The notes under the pieces are model-generated. The model was not told the DNA's origin and did not search any database. It saw only the letters and a list, made by a program, of their open reading frames with translations. 43,826 nt of DNA, from contig NZ_JAGMUJ010000017.1 in the NCBI RefSeq assembly GCF_019049255.1, positions 1 to 43,826 on the forward strand, written 5' to 3'. Origin of the DNA: Streptomyces sp. AC558_RSS880. GTDB lineage: Bacteria > Actinomycetota > Actinomycetes > Streptomycetales > Streptomycetaceae. Position numbers and translations under genes: made by a program. Below, piece after piece: positions 34,019 through 42,521 of the stretch. How positions within the stretch are numbered: the first letter of the stretch is position 1; each line of letters starts with the position of its first letter.

Positions 34019-35280
34019 GGCCGCGCACCCGGGTCCTGCTGCTGGCCGCCGTCTTCGCGCTGCTGCAACTCGCCAACGTCACCGGCCGGGACACCCCCGA
34101 CAGCAAGAACTACCTGTCGTACGCGCTGAGCCTGACCGGTGCGGACAAGCGGGAGGCGGCGGCGGCCACCATCGACTGGTTCTGCGCGGGCCGCGCGTCG
34201 ATCGCGCACCGCGAGCAGAACGTGAACGTGGTCCGCTTCCACGCCCCCGACCCCGCTCCGGAGGTCGTGCGCGAGTGCCGGGAGCGGGAGTGGCGGCAGG
34301 TGGAGGCCCGGCTGGCGGCCGGGCAGACCGGCGGGCACACCGTGCCGTTCATGCCGGAGCGGTTCATGCGGATCTTCGAGGTACGGCCCGGCTTTCCGGT
34401 GTTCCTGGCGCCGTTCGTCGCCCTGTTCGGGGTGACGTGGGGCGCGTGGGCGGCGGGCGTGGTGGTGACCTGCGCGGGCGGGGTGCTCGCCTTCCTGGTG
34501 CTGCGCGCCCTGGCGGTGTCCGTGCCGCTCGCGCTCACCGGGCAGGCGCTGTTCCTGGTCCTGCCGTGCGGGACGACCGCGATGCGCCCGATGTCCGAGG
34601 GGCTGCTGCTGGCGCTCACCCTGGCGGCGCTGTGGGGCTGCGCGCTGGTGCTTCAGGGGCACAGGACGCGGGCGGGCCTGGCGCTGGTGGGCGCCGCGCT
34701 GCTCGCGCTGTTCACCGTCAAGCACTCGCAGGCCCTGTTCCTCGGGCTGTGCCTGGCGGGCGCGGGCGCGGCGGTCGCCGTGCGGCGCCGGTGGCGGGGG
34801 CTGCCGCCGGGGCGCGGGGTGGTCGTGCTCGCGGGGACCGGGTGCGCGGGGGTGTTCGGCACGGTGCTGCTGGCCCGGCTGCTGCACTACCCGTCGGTGT
34901 CGGAGAGCGTGCAGGACCTGCTCACCGATCACTTCGCCCGCCCCGACCGGGAGCGGCCGTGGGCGGAGTTCTTCCAGTTGCAGGGGAACTTCTGGACGGA
35001 GTGGCTGCGGCGGCAGCTGTGGGAGCCGGTGTTCGTCTCGTTCCTGGCGGCCGGTGTCCCGGGGGCGCTGCGGCGGCCGGCGTTCGGTGCCTTCCTGGTC
35101 GCCGCCGCCTGCACGGGGTTCCTCAACCAGGCCGGGCATCCGGACATCAACATCTGGGGCGACCGGCTGATCACGCTGGCCTGGCTGCTGCCGGTGCTGG
35201 GTGTGCCGCTGCTGCTGGAGCCGGTGGTGCGGCGGGCGGTGGTGCCGGCGCAGGGCGCTCCGGTGGGGCTGGCGCGCTGA
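34015..35280 (+). CDS. Polytopic membrane protein, possible GT-C-type glycosyltransferase
   Basis: 421 residues from GTG 34015, overlapping the previous stop by 4 nt, so it belongs to the same operon. After a first hydrophobic helix comes an extracytoplasmic segment (about 25-125) with DTPDSKNYLSYAL, an acidic motif in the position where GT-C enzymes bind metal or lipid-phosphate donors. About eight further hydrophobic segments follow, with Arg-rich turns (RRRWRGLPPGRG). Near the end there is NQAGHPDINIWGDRL. I do not recognise a named family. Context suggests it adds a sugar to, or helps move, the wall polymer on the outer face. Confidence 0.62.
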   Translation: MRPRTRVLLLAAVFALLQLANVTGRDTPDSKNYLSYALSLTGADKREAAAATIDWFCAGRASIAHREQNVNVVRFHAPDPAPEVVRECREREWRQVEARLAAGQTGGHTVPFMPERFMRIFEVRPGFPVFLAPFVALFGVTWGAWAAGVVVTCAGGVLAFLVLRALAVSVPLALTGQALFLVLPCGTTAMRPMSEGLLLALTLAALWGCALVLQGHRTRAGLALVGAALLALFTVKHSQALFLGLCLAGAGAAVAVRRRWRGLPPGRGVVVLAGTGCAGVFGTVLLARLLHYPSVSESVQDLLTDHFARPDRERPWAEFFQLQGNFWTEWLRRQLWEPVFVSFLAAGVPGALRRPAFGAFLVAAACTGFLNQAGHPDINIWGDRLITLAWLLPVLGVPLLLEPVVRRAVVPAQGAPVGLAR

Positions 35281-35378
35281 CCGTCCGCTTCACCCGATGA
35301 GGTGACGCGGGGTCATGCCGCGGAGCACGCCGGGAACATTGGGCAAATGCCTGTGAAGCTCCCTTTCCGCACCCTCCG

Positions 35379-36962
35379 ATGAGCTCCCCGGTCCTCGTCC
35401 GGCCGGCCGTGCGCGGTGCCACGGCGCTGCGCGGCGGCGGGACCTGGCGCCCCACTCCGTACCAGTTCTTCGGCTTCCTGTTCTGGCTGGTGATGTCGCT
35501 GGCGTACTGGAGGGTGCCGCTGTGCTGCGACGCCGGGCAGCACGCGGCGGTCGTCGAGCGCCTCAAGGACGATCTGCTGCACCCCCGGCACCCGATGGCG
35601 GACCTGCCGGGGGCGGGCAGCCCCTACTACTCGCCGTTCGCGCTGGCGCAGGGCGTGGCCGCCCGGCTGACGGGGCTGGGCGGCTGGGAGGTGCTCAGGC
35701 TCACCGGGCCGCTGAACCTGCTGGTGCTGCTCACCGGGATCGGCCGTTTCGTGCGGGTGCTGACCCCGCGCCCCTGGGCGCCGGTGCTGGCGCTCGGCGC
35801 GATGACGCTGCTGTGGGGGGTGGAGCGGGCCTGGTGGAGCGGCTATCTGAACCTGATGTCGATGACGGGCAACCTGGCCTACCCGTCGGCGTTCGCGATC
35901 GGGCTCGCCTTCTGGGCGTGGGCGCTGACGGGGGCGCGGACCCGGGGCGCGGGGGCCGTGCGGTGCGCGGGGGCGCGGACCTGGGGCGCGGGAGCCGTGC
36001 GGTGCGCGGGGCCGGGCGGGCCGCGCCCGCTGTCCGGGTACGCGGCGCTGGGCGCGCTGTACGGGCTGATCCTGCTCGTGCACCCGATCACGGCGGTCGC
36101 GGCGGCGCTGGGCGCGGTGGCGCTGGTCGCCGGGTGGCAGCGGCGGTGGGGTCCGGCGGCTGCCGGGCGGTGGGCGCTGACGGGGGCGGTGGCGCTGCTG
36201 ACGGCCGCCTGCTGGCCGTACTTCGACGTGTTCGCGCTGGCCGGGGACGGCAGCGTGGACGCGATGCACCGGCGGCTGTACCTGGACCTCGGCGGGCAGT
36301 TCGGGCTGGCGCTGCTCGGGCTGCCGGTGCTGTGGCTGCGGGCGCGGCGCACCTCGTGGCGTGATCCGCTGGTGCTGATGTTCGTCCTGGACTGCCTGGT
36401 GGTGGCGTACGGCTGGGTCAGCGGCCACTACACCTACGGCAGGATCCTCGGGCTGACGCTGGTGCCGTTGCAGTTCGCGGCGGCGGTGGAGCTGGCGGCG
36501 CCGCGGCCGTGGCCGGTGTGGCGGCGGCTGCTGGGCGGGGCCACGGCGGCGGGGGCGTGCGCCGCGTTCCTGACCGTGCACGCCGGGGCGGTGGTGCCGG
36601 CGGGCTTCGAACGGCCGCCGGACTGGCCGTCGTACGCGTGGGCCGCGCGGTACGTCGGACCGGGCGAGGTCGTGATCACCGACGGCTACCACGCCGTCCA
36701 CGCGATCGCCGGGTACGGGCCGAACCTCGCCGCGCCGGCCTGGCCGGACGCCTCGCTGGACGAGGGGGAGCGGCTGCGGCGGGTGGCCGACGTGCGCGCG
36801 TACCTCGACCCCGGTTCGACCCGCGCCGAGCGGGCCGCGGTCGTCCGCCGGTACCACGCGCGCTGGCTGCTGCTGACGCCCCGGCAGCGGGTGCCCGAGG
36901 AGGCGGTGGTGGTGGCGTGGAGCCGGCGGACGGGTGAGGTGCTGGCGCGGATCGGGGGGTGA
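35379..36962 (+). CDS. Polytopic membrane protein with internal 13-residue tandem repeat
   Basis: 527 residues from ATG 35379; no good ribosome-binding site is seen. An N-terminal tail is followed by about ten hydrophobic segments. The first outer loop has CCDAGQHAAVVERLKDDL and GSPYYSPFALAQ, and the C-terminal soluble region (about 405-525) includes DGYHAVHAIAGYGPN and a basic Arg-rich stretch. The layout resembles GT-C/DUF-type membrane transferases, but no family is certain. A duplicated 13-residue unit (GART-R/W-GAGAVRCA) lies in a cytosolic loop near residues 185-210. The gene converges on ohr with only 12 nt between stops. Confidence 0.62.
   Translation: MSSPVLVRPAVRGATALRGGGTWRPTPYQFFGFLFWLVMSLAYWRVPLCCDAGQHAAVVERLKDDLLHPRHPMADLPGAGSPYYSPFALAQGVAARLTGLGGWEVLRLTGPLNLLVLLTGIGRFVRVLTPRPWAPVLALGAMTLLWGVERAWWSGYLNLMSMTGNLAYPSAFAIGLAFWAWALTGARTRGAGAVRCAGARTWGAGAVRCAGPGGPRPLSGYAALGALYGLILLVHPITAVAAALGAVALVAGWQRRWGPAAAGRWALTGAVALLTAACWPYFDVFALAGDGSVDAMHRRLYLDLGGQFGLALLGLPVLWLRARRTSWRDPLVLMFVLDCLVVAYGWVSGHYTYGRILGLTLVPLQFAAAVELAAPRPWPVWRRLLGGATAAGACAAFLTVHAGAVVPAGFERPPDWPSYAWAARYVGPGEVVITDGYHAVHAIAGYGPNLAAPAWPDASLDEGERLRRVADVRAYLDPGSTRAERAAVVRRYHARWLLLTPRQRVPEEAVVVAWSRRTGEVLARIGG
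35931..36008 (+). repeat. 39-bp in-frame tandem duplication
   Basis: Two 39-nt units, 35931-35969 and 35970-36008, differ at two positions (CCC to CTG context and GGG to GGA). Each encodes 13 residues, so the frame is preserved. The unit lies in a loop between membrane segments and is rich in Gly, Ala and Arg. The near-identity suggests recent duplication. Confidence 0.85.
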
Positions 36963-36974
36963 GCCCGCCGGGGA

Positions 36975-37388
36975 CTACTCGATGACGAGGTCGACCGGGA
37001 TGTTGCCGCGGGTGGCGTTGGAGTAGGGGCAGACCTGGTGGGCCTGCTCCACCAGCTTGCGGCCGGTCTCCTCGTCGAGGCCGTCGGGCAGCTCGACGCG
37101 CAGCGTCACCGCGAGCGCGAAGCCCTCGCCCTGCTTGCCGAGGACGACCTCGGCGGTCACCGCGGCGTCGCTGACGTCGACCTTCGCCGCCCGGCCGACC
37201 ACGCCGAGGGCGCTGCCGAAGCAAGCCGCGTAACCGGCGGCGAACAGCTGCTCGGGGTTGGTGCCCTGGCCGTTGCCGCCGAGCTCCACGGGGGCGCTCA
37301 GGCCGAGGTCCAGCTTGCCGTCGGAGGTGACGGCGCGGCCCTCGCGGCCGTGGGTGGCGGTGGCGACAGCGGTGTAGAGCGCGTCCAT
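36975..37388 (-). CDS. ohr: Organic hydroperoxide resistance protein Ohr
   Basis: 137 residues from ATG 37388, with GGAAGG 7 nt upstream; a longer in-frame start at 37487 would run through the operator. The OsmC/Ohr fold shows both redox cysteines, Cys56 in GYAACFGSA and Cys120 in HQVCPYSNATR, with NPEQLFAAG and GNIPVDLVIE. Ohr reduces organic hydroperoxides with dihydrolipoamide as electron source. It is divergent from ohrR, with shared palindromic operators between them, which is the standard arrangement. Confidence 0.95.
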   Translation of the reverse strand: MDALYTAVATATHGREGRAVTSDGKLDLGLSAPVELGGNGQGTNPEQLFAAGYAACFGSALGVVGRAAKVDVSDAAVTAEVVLGKQGEGFALAVTLRVELPDGLDEETGRKLVEQAHQVCPYSNATRGNIPVDLVIE

Positions 37389-37468
37389 GGGAGGACCTTC
37401 CCTCTCGAGTCGTGGCTCGGCCGGGCCCTTGGACGGGTCCGGCCGCCGTACGACCACAAGTAGAGCAC

Positions 37469-37488
37469 GCAATTGAATTGCGCGCAAT
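37469..37488. promoter_or_regulatory. OhrR operator, two overlapping palindromes
   Basis: GCAATTGAATTGC (37469-37481) is a perfect palindrome around one central G. ATTGCGCGCAAT (37477-37488) is a perfect 12-nt palindrome overlapping it. The AT-rich sites stand out in GC-rich DNA and lie between the ohr (37388) and ohrR (37519) starts. They fit MarR/OhrR binding, in which reduced OhrR represses both genes and oxidation of its Cys releases it. Confidence 0.75.
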
Positions 37489-37518
37489 CAAATGGCTCGC
37501 GAGGGCTACCCTGGAGGC

Positions 37519-38016
37519 ATGACAGCCACTCCGAGCCCACCCCCCGCGACGGCCCCGCTGCCGGGCGCCGCGGACGACTGGCTCCGCCTCGACCAGCAGA
37601 TCTGCTTCAACCTGAACGCCGCCTCCCGCGCCTTCAACGGCGTCTACCGGGTGGTCCTCAAAGACCTCGGGCTCACCTATCCGCAGTACCTGGTCATGCT
37701 GGTGCTGTGGGAGCACGGCACGCTGCCCGTGAAGAAGCTCGGCGAGCATCTGCGACTGGACTCCGGCACGCTGTCCCCGCTGCTCAAGCGGCTGGAGACG
37801 GCCGGCCTGGTGCGCCGGGAGCGCAGTGCGCGCGACGAGCGGTCGGTGGAGGTCCGGCCCACCGAGGAGGGCACGGCGCTGCGGGAGCGGGCCCTGGAGG
37901 TGCCGCGCCGGATCATGGCCGCGACCGGCTTCGGGATCGACGAGATCCGCGATCTGAGCACCCGCCTCCACCGGCTCACGGCGGCACTGGACACGGCGGT
38001 GGCGGAAGGCGCGTGA
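37519..38016 (+). CDS. ohrR: MarR-family organic hydroperoxide sensor OhrR
   Basis: 165 residues from ATG 37519. An ATG at 37492 is in frame, but it would abut the operator; however GGAGG lies only 1 nt before 37519, so the start is not certain. The N-terminal sensing Cys is in QQICFNLNAASRAF, as in OhrR Cys15 of Bacillus. The winged HTH runs through LKDLGLTYPQYLVML, VKKLGEHLRLDSGTLSPLLKRLE and the wing RRERSARDERSVEVRPTEEG. No second C-terminal Cys is seen, so it is a one-Cys type sensor. It is divergent from ohr. Confidence 0.92.
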   Translation: MTATPSPPPATAPLPGAADDWLRLDQQICFNLNAASRAFNGVYRVVLKDLGLTYPQYLVMLVLWEHGTLPVKKLGEHLRLDSGTLSPLLKRLETAGLVRRERSARDERSVEVRPTEEGTALRERALEVPRRIMAATGFGIDEIRDLSTRLHRLTAALDTAVAEGA

Positions 38017-38095
38017 CGGCGGCCGACGTGCGCCGCGCGCGCCGAGCGTCCTCAATGGAGGGCAGGAGCAGCCCCGTGACGTGCCCGAGGACGCC

Positions 38096-39697
38096 ATGCA
38101 GCCCTCTCAGCCCCAGGTCGCCGTCGTCGTCATCGGCCACGACGACGCCGCCCATGTGACCGACGCCGTGCGCTCGGCGCTCGGACAGGGCGACGCCGTG
38201 CGGGAGGTCGTCGCCGTCGACGACTGCTCGACGGACGGCAGCGCCGGTCTGCTGGACCGGCTCGCCGAGGGCGAACCCCGGCTGCGGGTGATCCGGCTCC
38301 CCGTCAACAGCGGCGGCTGCGGCACCCCGCGCAACACCGGGCTCGCCGCGGTGACCTCCCCGTACGTGATGTTCCTGGACAGCGACGACGTACTGCCGCC
38401 CGGCGCGGTGGACGCGCTGCTCACGGCCGCGACCGGGGCGGACGCGCAGGTCGCGGGCGGCCTGTGCGTGCGCCGCGAGCTGCCGTCGGGGCGCGAGGTG
38501 CCCTGGGAACCGGCCCTGTACGCCGCGCCCGCCGTGCTCGCCCGCCCGGCGCTGCGCCCGCGCCTGGTCCACGACACGCTGTGCGTCAACAAGCTCTACG
38601 GCACGGCCTTCCTGCGCGCGCACGGCATCCGCTTCCCCGACGGCCGGTTCCCCTACGAGGACGTCGTGTTCACCGCGCGGGTGTGGGCCGCCGCCCCGCG
38701 CGTCGCGCTGGTCCCGGACCGGGTGTACGTCTGGCACGTCCGCCGGTCCGCGCGACGGCTGTCGCTCTCGCTGGACCGCGCGGGCGTCGACAACTGGCGG
38801 GCCCGCACGCACGCGTGCCGCACCGCCCACGACATCCTGCTGGCCGCCGGGGAGAAACGGCTGGCGCGCCGGGCACGGGCCAAGTTCCTCGACCACGACC
38901 TGCGCATGTACGCCCGCGAGCTGCCGCTGCACGACGAGGAGTACCGGCGGGAGTGGTGGGCGCACACCCGGGCGTTCCTCGCGGAGTACGACGCCGCCGA
39001 CTGGGCCCGCGACCCCGTGGCCCCGGGCCGGCTGACCGGGCGGGTCGTGCTGGCCTCCCCCGAGCCGTGCGACCTGCCCCGGCTGCGGGAACTGGCGGCC
39101 CGGCCGGCCCGGCTGTGCCCGCCGTACGCCCGCACGGCGGACGGCACGCCCTGCTGGTCGGCCGCCCTGCCCGGAATCACCCTGGAACCCCTGCTGACCC
39201 GGCCCGCGCCACTGCTCCCGCTCGCCGTGGACGCGGAACTGCGCCCCCACGCGCACGGCCCGCGGCTGCGGGTGCGCCTGCACGAGCTGTACGGCCGGGT
39301 GGCACGGGCGGGACCGGTGGCCGCGGAGGTGGAGTGGTGCCACCGGGACCAGGGCGGCGCCCGCGTCCGCCGTACGGTGCCGCTGCGGACGGCCGCCGAC
39401 GGCACCTGGGTCGCGGAGACGACCGTACGGCCGGACCGGCTGGCCACGCTCGGCACGGGCGCCTGGGACCTGCGGCTGCGGGTGCGCTTCCGGGACGGTT
39501 CGAGCCGCCGGGTCACCGCGCACGCGCTCGCCGGGCCGGGGCTGCTGCGCCGCTGTGTGATGCCGAGCCCCTGGCACGGCGTGGTGCTGGTGCGGCCGTA
39601 CGCCACGCACTCGGGTGCGCTCGCCCTGCGCGTGGCGGCCGGAGTGCACGGAGTCGCCCCGGTGCTGCGCGGAAGGCTGCGGCGCCTGCTTCACTGA
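38096..39697 (+). CDS. GT2 glycosyltransferase with C-terminal beta-rich domain
   Basis: 533 residues from ATG 38096 (GAGGA 5 nt upstream); a GTG at 38081 is possible. The GT-A domain (about 5-225) is complete: VAVDDCSTDGS, NSGGCGTPRNTGL, FLDSDD and the catalytic FPYEDVVF. A helical region is followed by a beta-rich C-terminal domain (about 370-500) without catalytic motifs. A similar layout occurs in teichoic-acid glycosyltransferases such as TarS/TarP, where C-terminal domains assist oligomerisation. That link is inferred from layout only. It is 56 nt upstream of galE in the same direction, and likely sugar-decorates the wall polymer. Confidence 0.82.
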   Translation: MQPSQPQVAVVVIGHDDAAHVTDAVRSALGQGDAVREVVAVDDCSTDGSAGLLDRLAEGEPRLRVIRLPVNSGGCGTPRNTGLAAVTSPYVMFLDSDDVLPPGAVDALLTAATGADAQVAGGLCVRRELPSGREVPWEPALYAAPAVLARPALRPRLVHDTLCVNKLYGTAFLRAHGIRFPDGRFPYEDVVFTARVWAAAPRVALVPDRVYVWHVRRSARRLSLSLDRAGVDNWRARTHACRTAHDILLAAGEKRLARRARAKFLDHDLRMYARELPLHDEEYRREWWAHTRAFLAEYDAADWARDPVAPGRLTGRVVLASPEPCDLPRLRELAARPARLCPPYARTADGTPCWSAALPGITLEPLLTRPAPLLPLAVDAELRPHAHGPRLRVRLHELYGRVARAGPVAAEVEWCHRDQGGARVRRTVPLRTAADGTWVAETTVRPDRLATLGTGAWDLRLRVRFRDGSSRRVTAHALAGPGLLRRCVMPSPWHGVVLVRPYATHSGALALRVAAGVHGVAPVLRGRLRRLLH

Positions 39698-39753
39698 GAG
39701 CCGACCATTTCCGACCACACGGGCACGGGCCAACGACGAGGGGACGGCCATCC

Positions 39754-40737
39754 ATGACCTGGTTGATCACCGGCGGCGCCGGTTACATCGGGGCGCACGT
39801 CGTACGGGCGATGACCGAGGCTGGCGAACGGGCGGTGGTGTACGACGACCTGTCCACCGGACTCGCCGACCGGGTGCCGGACGGGGTGCCCCTGGTGGTC
39901 GGCTCCACCCTGGACGACGAGCGGGTGGCGCGCGCCCTCGCGGACCACGAGGTCGCCGGGGTCGTCCACCTGGCGGCGAAGAAGCAGGTGGCCGAGTCGG
40001 TGTCGCTCCCCCTGCACTACTACCGGGAGAACGTCGAGGGCCTGCGCGTCCTGCTGGACGCGGTCACGTCGGCCGGGGTCCGCTCCTTCGTCTTCTCCTC
40101 CTCGGCGGCGGTGTACGGCATGCCGGACGTGGACCTCGTGACGGAGGAGACCCCCTGCTTGCCCATGTCGCCGTACGGCGAGACGAAGCTGGCCGGCGAG
40201 TGGCTGGTCCGCGCGGCCGGCAGAGCGGCCGGACTCTCCACGGCCTGCCTGCGCTACTTCAACGTCGCCGGCGCCGCCCGCCCGGACCTCGCCGACACGG
40301 GCGTCTTCAACCTCATCCCCATGATCTTCGAGAAGCTGACGGACGACCTGCCCCCGCGCGTGTTCGGCGGCGACTACCCGACTCCCGACGGCACCTGTGT
40401 CCGCGACTACATCCACGTCGTCGACCTGGCCGAGGCCCATGTGGCGGCGGCCCGCGCGCTGCGTTCCGCCCCCGGCCGGCACCTCACCCTCAACATCGGC
40501 CGCGGTGAGGGCGTCTCCGTGCGGGAGATGATCGACCGCGTCAACGCCCTCACCGGCCACGACCGCCCGCCCGTGGTCGCCCCGCGCCGCCCCGGCGACC
40601 CGCCCCGCGTCGTCGCCTCCGCCGACCGCGCGGCCACGGAACTGGGCTGGAAGGCCCGCCACGACATCGACGACATGATCACCTCGGCCTGGGCCGGCTG
40701 GCTGCGCCTGCACCCACCGACGGAGGCCCGCCCCTGA
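39754..40737 (+). CDS. galE: UDP-glucose 4-epimerase-like SDR protein
   Basis: 327 residues from ATG 39754. The Rossmann start TGGAGYIGAH, the SSSAAVYG serine motif and YGETK (Tyr-x3-Lys pair) give the extended SDR active site. LRYFNVAGA, VFGGDYPTPDGTCVRDYIHVVDLA and the C-terminal GWKARHDI are GalE hallmarks. It interconverts UDP-Glc and UDP-Gal, or the N-acetyl forms, with NAD bound, and would feed the nearby glycosyltransferases. The stop shares one base with the next gene start (TGATG). The exact sugar is unknown. Confidence 0.9.
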   Translation: MTWLITGGAGYIGAHVVRAMTEAGERAVVYDDLSTGLADRVPDGVPLVVGSTLDDERVARALADHEVAGVVHLAAKKQVAESVSLPLHYYRENVEGLRVLLDAVTSAGVRSFVFSSSAAVYGMPDVDLVTEETPCLPMSPYGETKLAGEWLVRAAGRAAGLSTACLRYFNVAGAARPDLADTGVFNLIPMIFEKLTDDLPPRVFGGDYPTPDGTCVRDYIHVVDLAEAHVAAARALRSAPGRHLTLNIGRGEGVSVREMIDRVNALTGHDRPPVVAPRRPGDPPRVVASADRAATELGWKARHDIDDMITSAWAGWLRLHPPTEARP

Positions 40738-41669
40738 TGCCCACCCGCACCGAACGCGCCCTGGGCGCCGTCATCGGCTCCGCCGTGGGCGACGCCCTGG
40801 GTGCCCCCTTCGAGTTCGGCCCGGAGGGCGCCTTCTCGGCCCGCTTCCCGGCACCGGGGGCCGGCGGCGAGATGTGCGGGGGCGGTGGCTGGGACCCGGG
40901 CGAGGCGACGGACGACACGCAGATGGCGGTGCTGGTCGCCGAGTCGCTGCTGGAGCGCGGCGGCCTCGACCTCCCCGACGTCTTCCGCCGTTTCCAGCGG
41001 TGGGCCGCCGCCGACCCCAAGGACATCGGCCTCCAGACGGAGGCCGTACTGACCAGCGGCGACCCGTGGGACCTGGCCGCCGCACTGCACTTCCAGACCA
41101 GCCAACGGGCGGCGGGAAACGGCACGTTGATGCGGGCGGCCCCCTCCGCCGTGTACTTCGCGCCCCTGGGCCGCACCGCCACCATGGACGCCGCCCGCCG
41201 CCTGTCCGCCCTCACCCACGGCGACCGGGCGGCCTGGGAGGGCACGGCCGTCCTCCACGAACTGATCCGCGTAGCCCTGACCGGCGCCGACCCCATGACC
41301 GCCGTACCCGACACCCTGCACGCGCTCCACCCGGACCACCACGACCGCTACGCCACCGTCCTCGCCCCCGACTGGCACCCGGACCTGGCCACGGAGTTCA
41401 ACGGCGCGGTCTGGCCCTGCCTGGCCTCCGCCGTCTGGGCCCTGCGGACGACGACCGGCTACGAGGACGCCGTACGCGCGGCGATCGACCTCGGAGGCGA
41501 CACGGACACGGTGGCGGCGGTGACCGGCGGCCTGGCGGGGGCGGTGTACGGCGTCGACGCCATCCCCGCACGCTGGACCGAGCCCCTGCACGTGCCCCTG
41601 CCGGGCTTCGCCGGACGAGTCCTGTCCACGACGGACCTGTCCGGTCTCGCCCGGCGGTTGTGCGGCTGA
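40737..41669 (+). CDS. ADP-ribosylglycohydrolase family protein
   Basis: 310 residues from ATG 40737, coupled to galE by TGATG. Family metal sites are present: GSAVGDALGAPFEF near the N-terminus, TDDTQM (58-63) and GGDTDTVAAVTGG near residue 252. GNGTLMRAAP in the centre is also typical. These enzymes remove ADP-ribose from proteins, DNA or small molecules using two Mg ions; some members act on other ribosyl substrates. An operon link with an epimerase and glycosyltransferases is unusual. No ADP-ribosyltransferase gene is visible nearby. All metal-binding residues appear intact. Confidence 0.9.
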   Translation: MPTRTERALGAVIGSAVGDALGAPFEFGPEGAFSARFPAPGAGGEMCGGGGWDPGEATDDTQMAVLVAESLLERGGLDLPDVFRRFQRWAAADPKDIGLQTEAVLTSGDPWDLAAALHFQTSQRAAGNGTLMRAAPSAVYFAPLGRTATMDAARRLSALTHGDRAAWEGTAVLHELIRVALTGADPMTAVPDTLHALHPDHHDRYATVLAPDWHPDLATEFNGAVWPCLASAVWALRTTTGYEDAVRAAIDLGGDTDTVAAVTGGLAGAVYGVDAIPARWTEPLHVPLPGFAGRVLSTTDLSGLARRLCG

Positions 41670-41800
41670 GTCTCTGCGGTGGAAGCCGGGCGTGGCTTCA
41701 TGGGACGGGCCCGGCGGGCCGGCCTCCCCGACCGGTCGGCGTTCCGCCGGCCGGACCTCCGGGAGTCGGAAGGGCCGGCCGGGACGGTCCTGGGAACCGG

Positions 41801-42445
41801 TCACTTCCGCCAGAACAGATGATGGGTCACGCCGCTCGGGCTGGGCACGACCTCCAGGTGGAACCGGTCGAGCAGTTCGTCGGGGGACTCCCACAGACGC
41901 AGTCCGGACCCGAGCTTCACCGGCGAGACCGCCACGTGCAGGGTGTCGACGAGGCCGGCGTCGAGGAACTGCCGAATGGTGGTGACCCCGCCGCCGAGCC
42001 GGACGTCCTTGCCCCGCGCCGCCTCCCGCGCCTGTTCGAGGACCGCGGCCGGGTCGCCGGCGACGAAGTGGAACGTGGTGTCGGAGAGCGTGAACGAAGG
42101 ACGCTCGTGGTGGGTCATGACGAACACCGGGGTGTGGAACGGGGGCTCCTCCCCCCACCAGCCGCGCCACTCGTGATCGTGCCAGGGCCCGCGCTGGGGC
42201 CCGAACTTGTTGCGGCCCATGATCTCGGCACCGATGTTGCGGGCGTAGTCCCGGGTGAAGTAGTCGTCGAGGCCCCGGCTGCCCCCGGGGTCGGTGCGCA
42301 TGGGCCAGCTCGCCGTGGCGCCGGCCCAGGCGAACAGCCGCTCGGGATGGTCGAGACCGAACGGCTGCTCGAGGCTCTGGTCCTCGCCGGCAGCGACGCC
42401 GTCGCTCGAGACGTTGAAGTTCTGGACTCTCAGAAGCTGAGCCAC
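41801..42445 (-). CDS. Dihydrofolate reductase / RibD C-terminal domain family protein
   Basis: 214 residues from GTG 42445, with GGAGGA ideally placed 5-10 nt upstream. It has the DHFR-like fold signature: LRVQNFNVSSDG at the N-terminus, GAEIMGRNKFGP, VFVMTHHERPS and the NADP-site region LGGGVTTIRQFLDAGLVDTLHVAVSPVKLG. These small reductases are common in Streptomyces with unassigned substrates; most are not true folate enzymes. It converges on the ADP-ribosylglycohydrolase gene, with a possible GAAGCC/GGCTTC hairpin at 41682-41699. It is divergent from the TetR remnant, which may once have regulated it. Confidence 0.85.
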   Translation of the reverse strand: MAQLLRVQNFNVSSDGVAAGEDQSLEQPFGLDHPERLFAWAGATASWPMRTDPGGSRGLDDYFTRDYARNIGAEIMGRNKFGPQRGPWHDHEWRGWWGEEPPFHTPVFVMTHHERPSFTLSDTTFHFVAGDPAAVLEQAREAARGKDVRLGGGVTTIRQFLDAGLVDTLHVAVSPVKLGSGLRLWESPDELLDRFHLEVVPSPSGVTHHLFWRK

Positions 42446-42521
42446 GCGTTCCTCCAGAGTGGTCGGACAACGGTGATGAGACTCTCCGGGCCGGGAAAAG
42501 TCATCGCCGTGTGCGGGTTCA

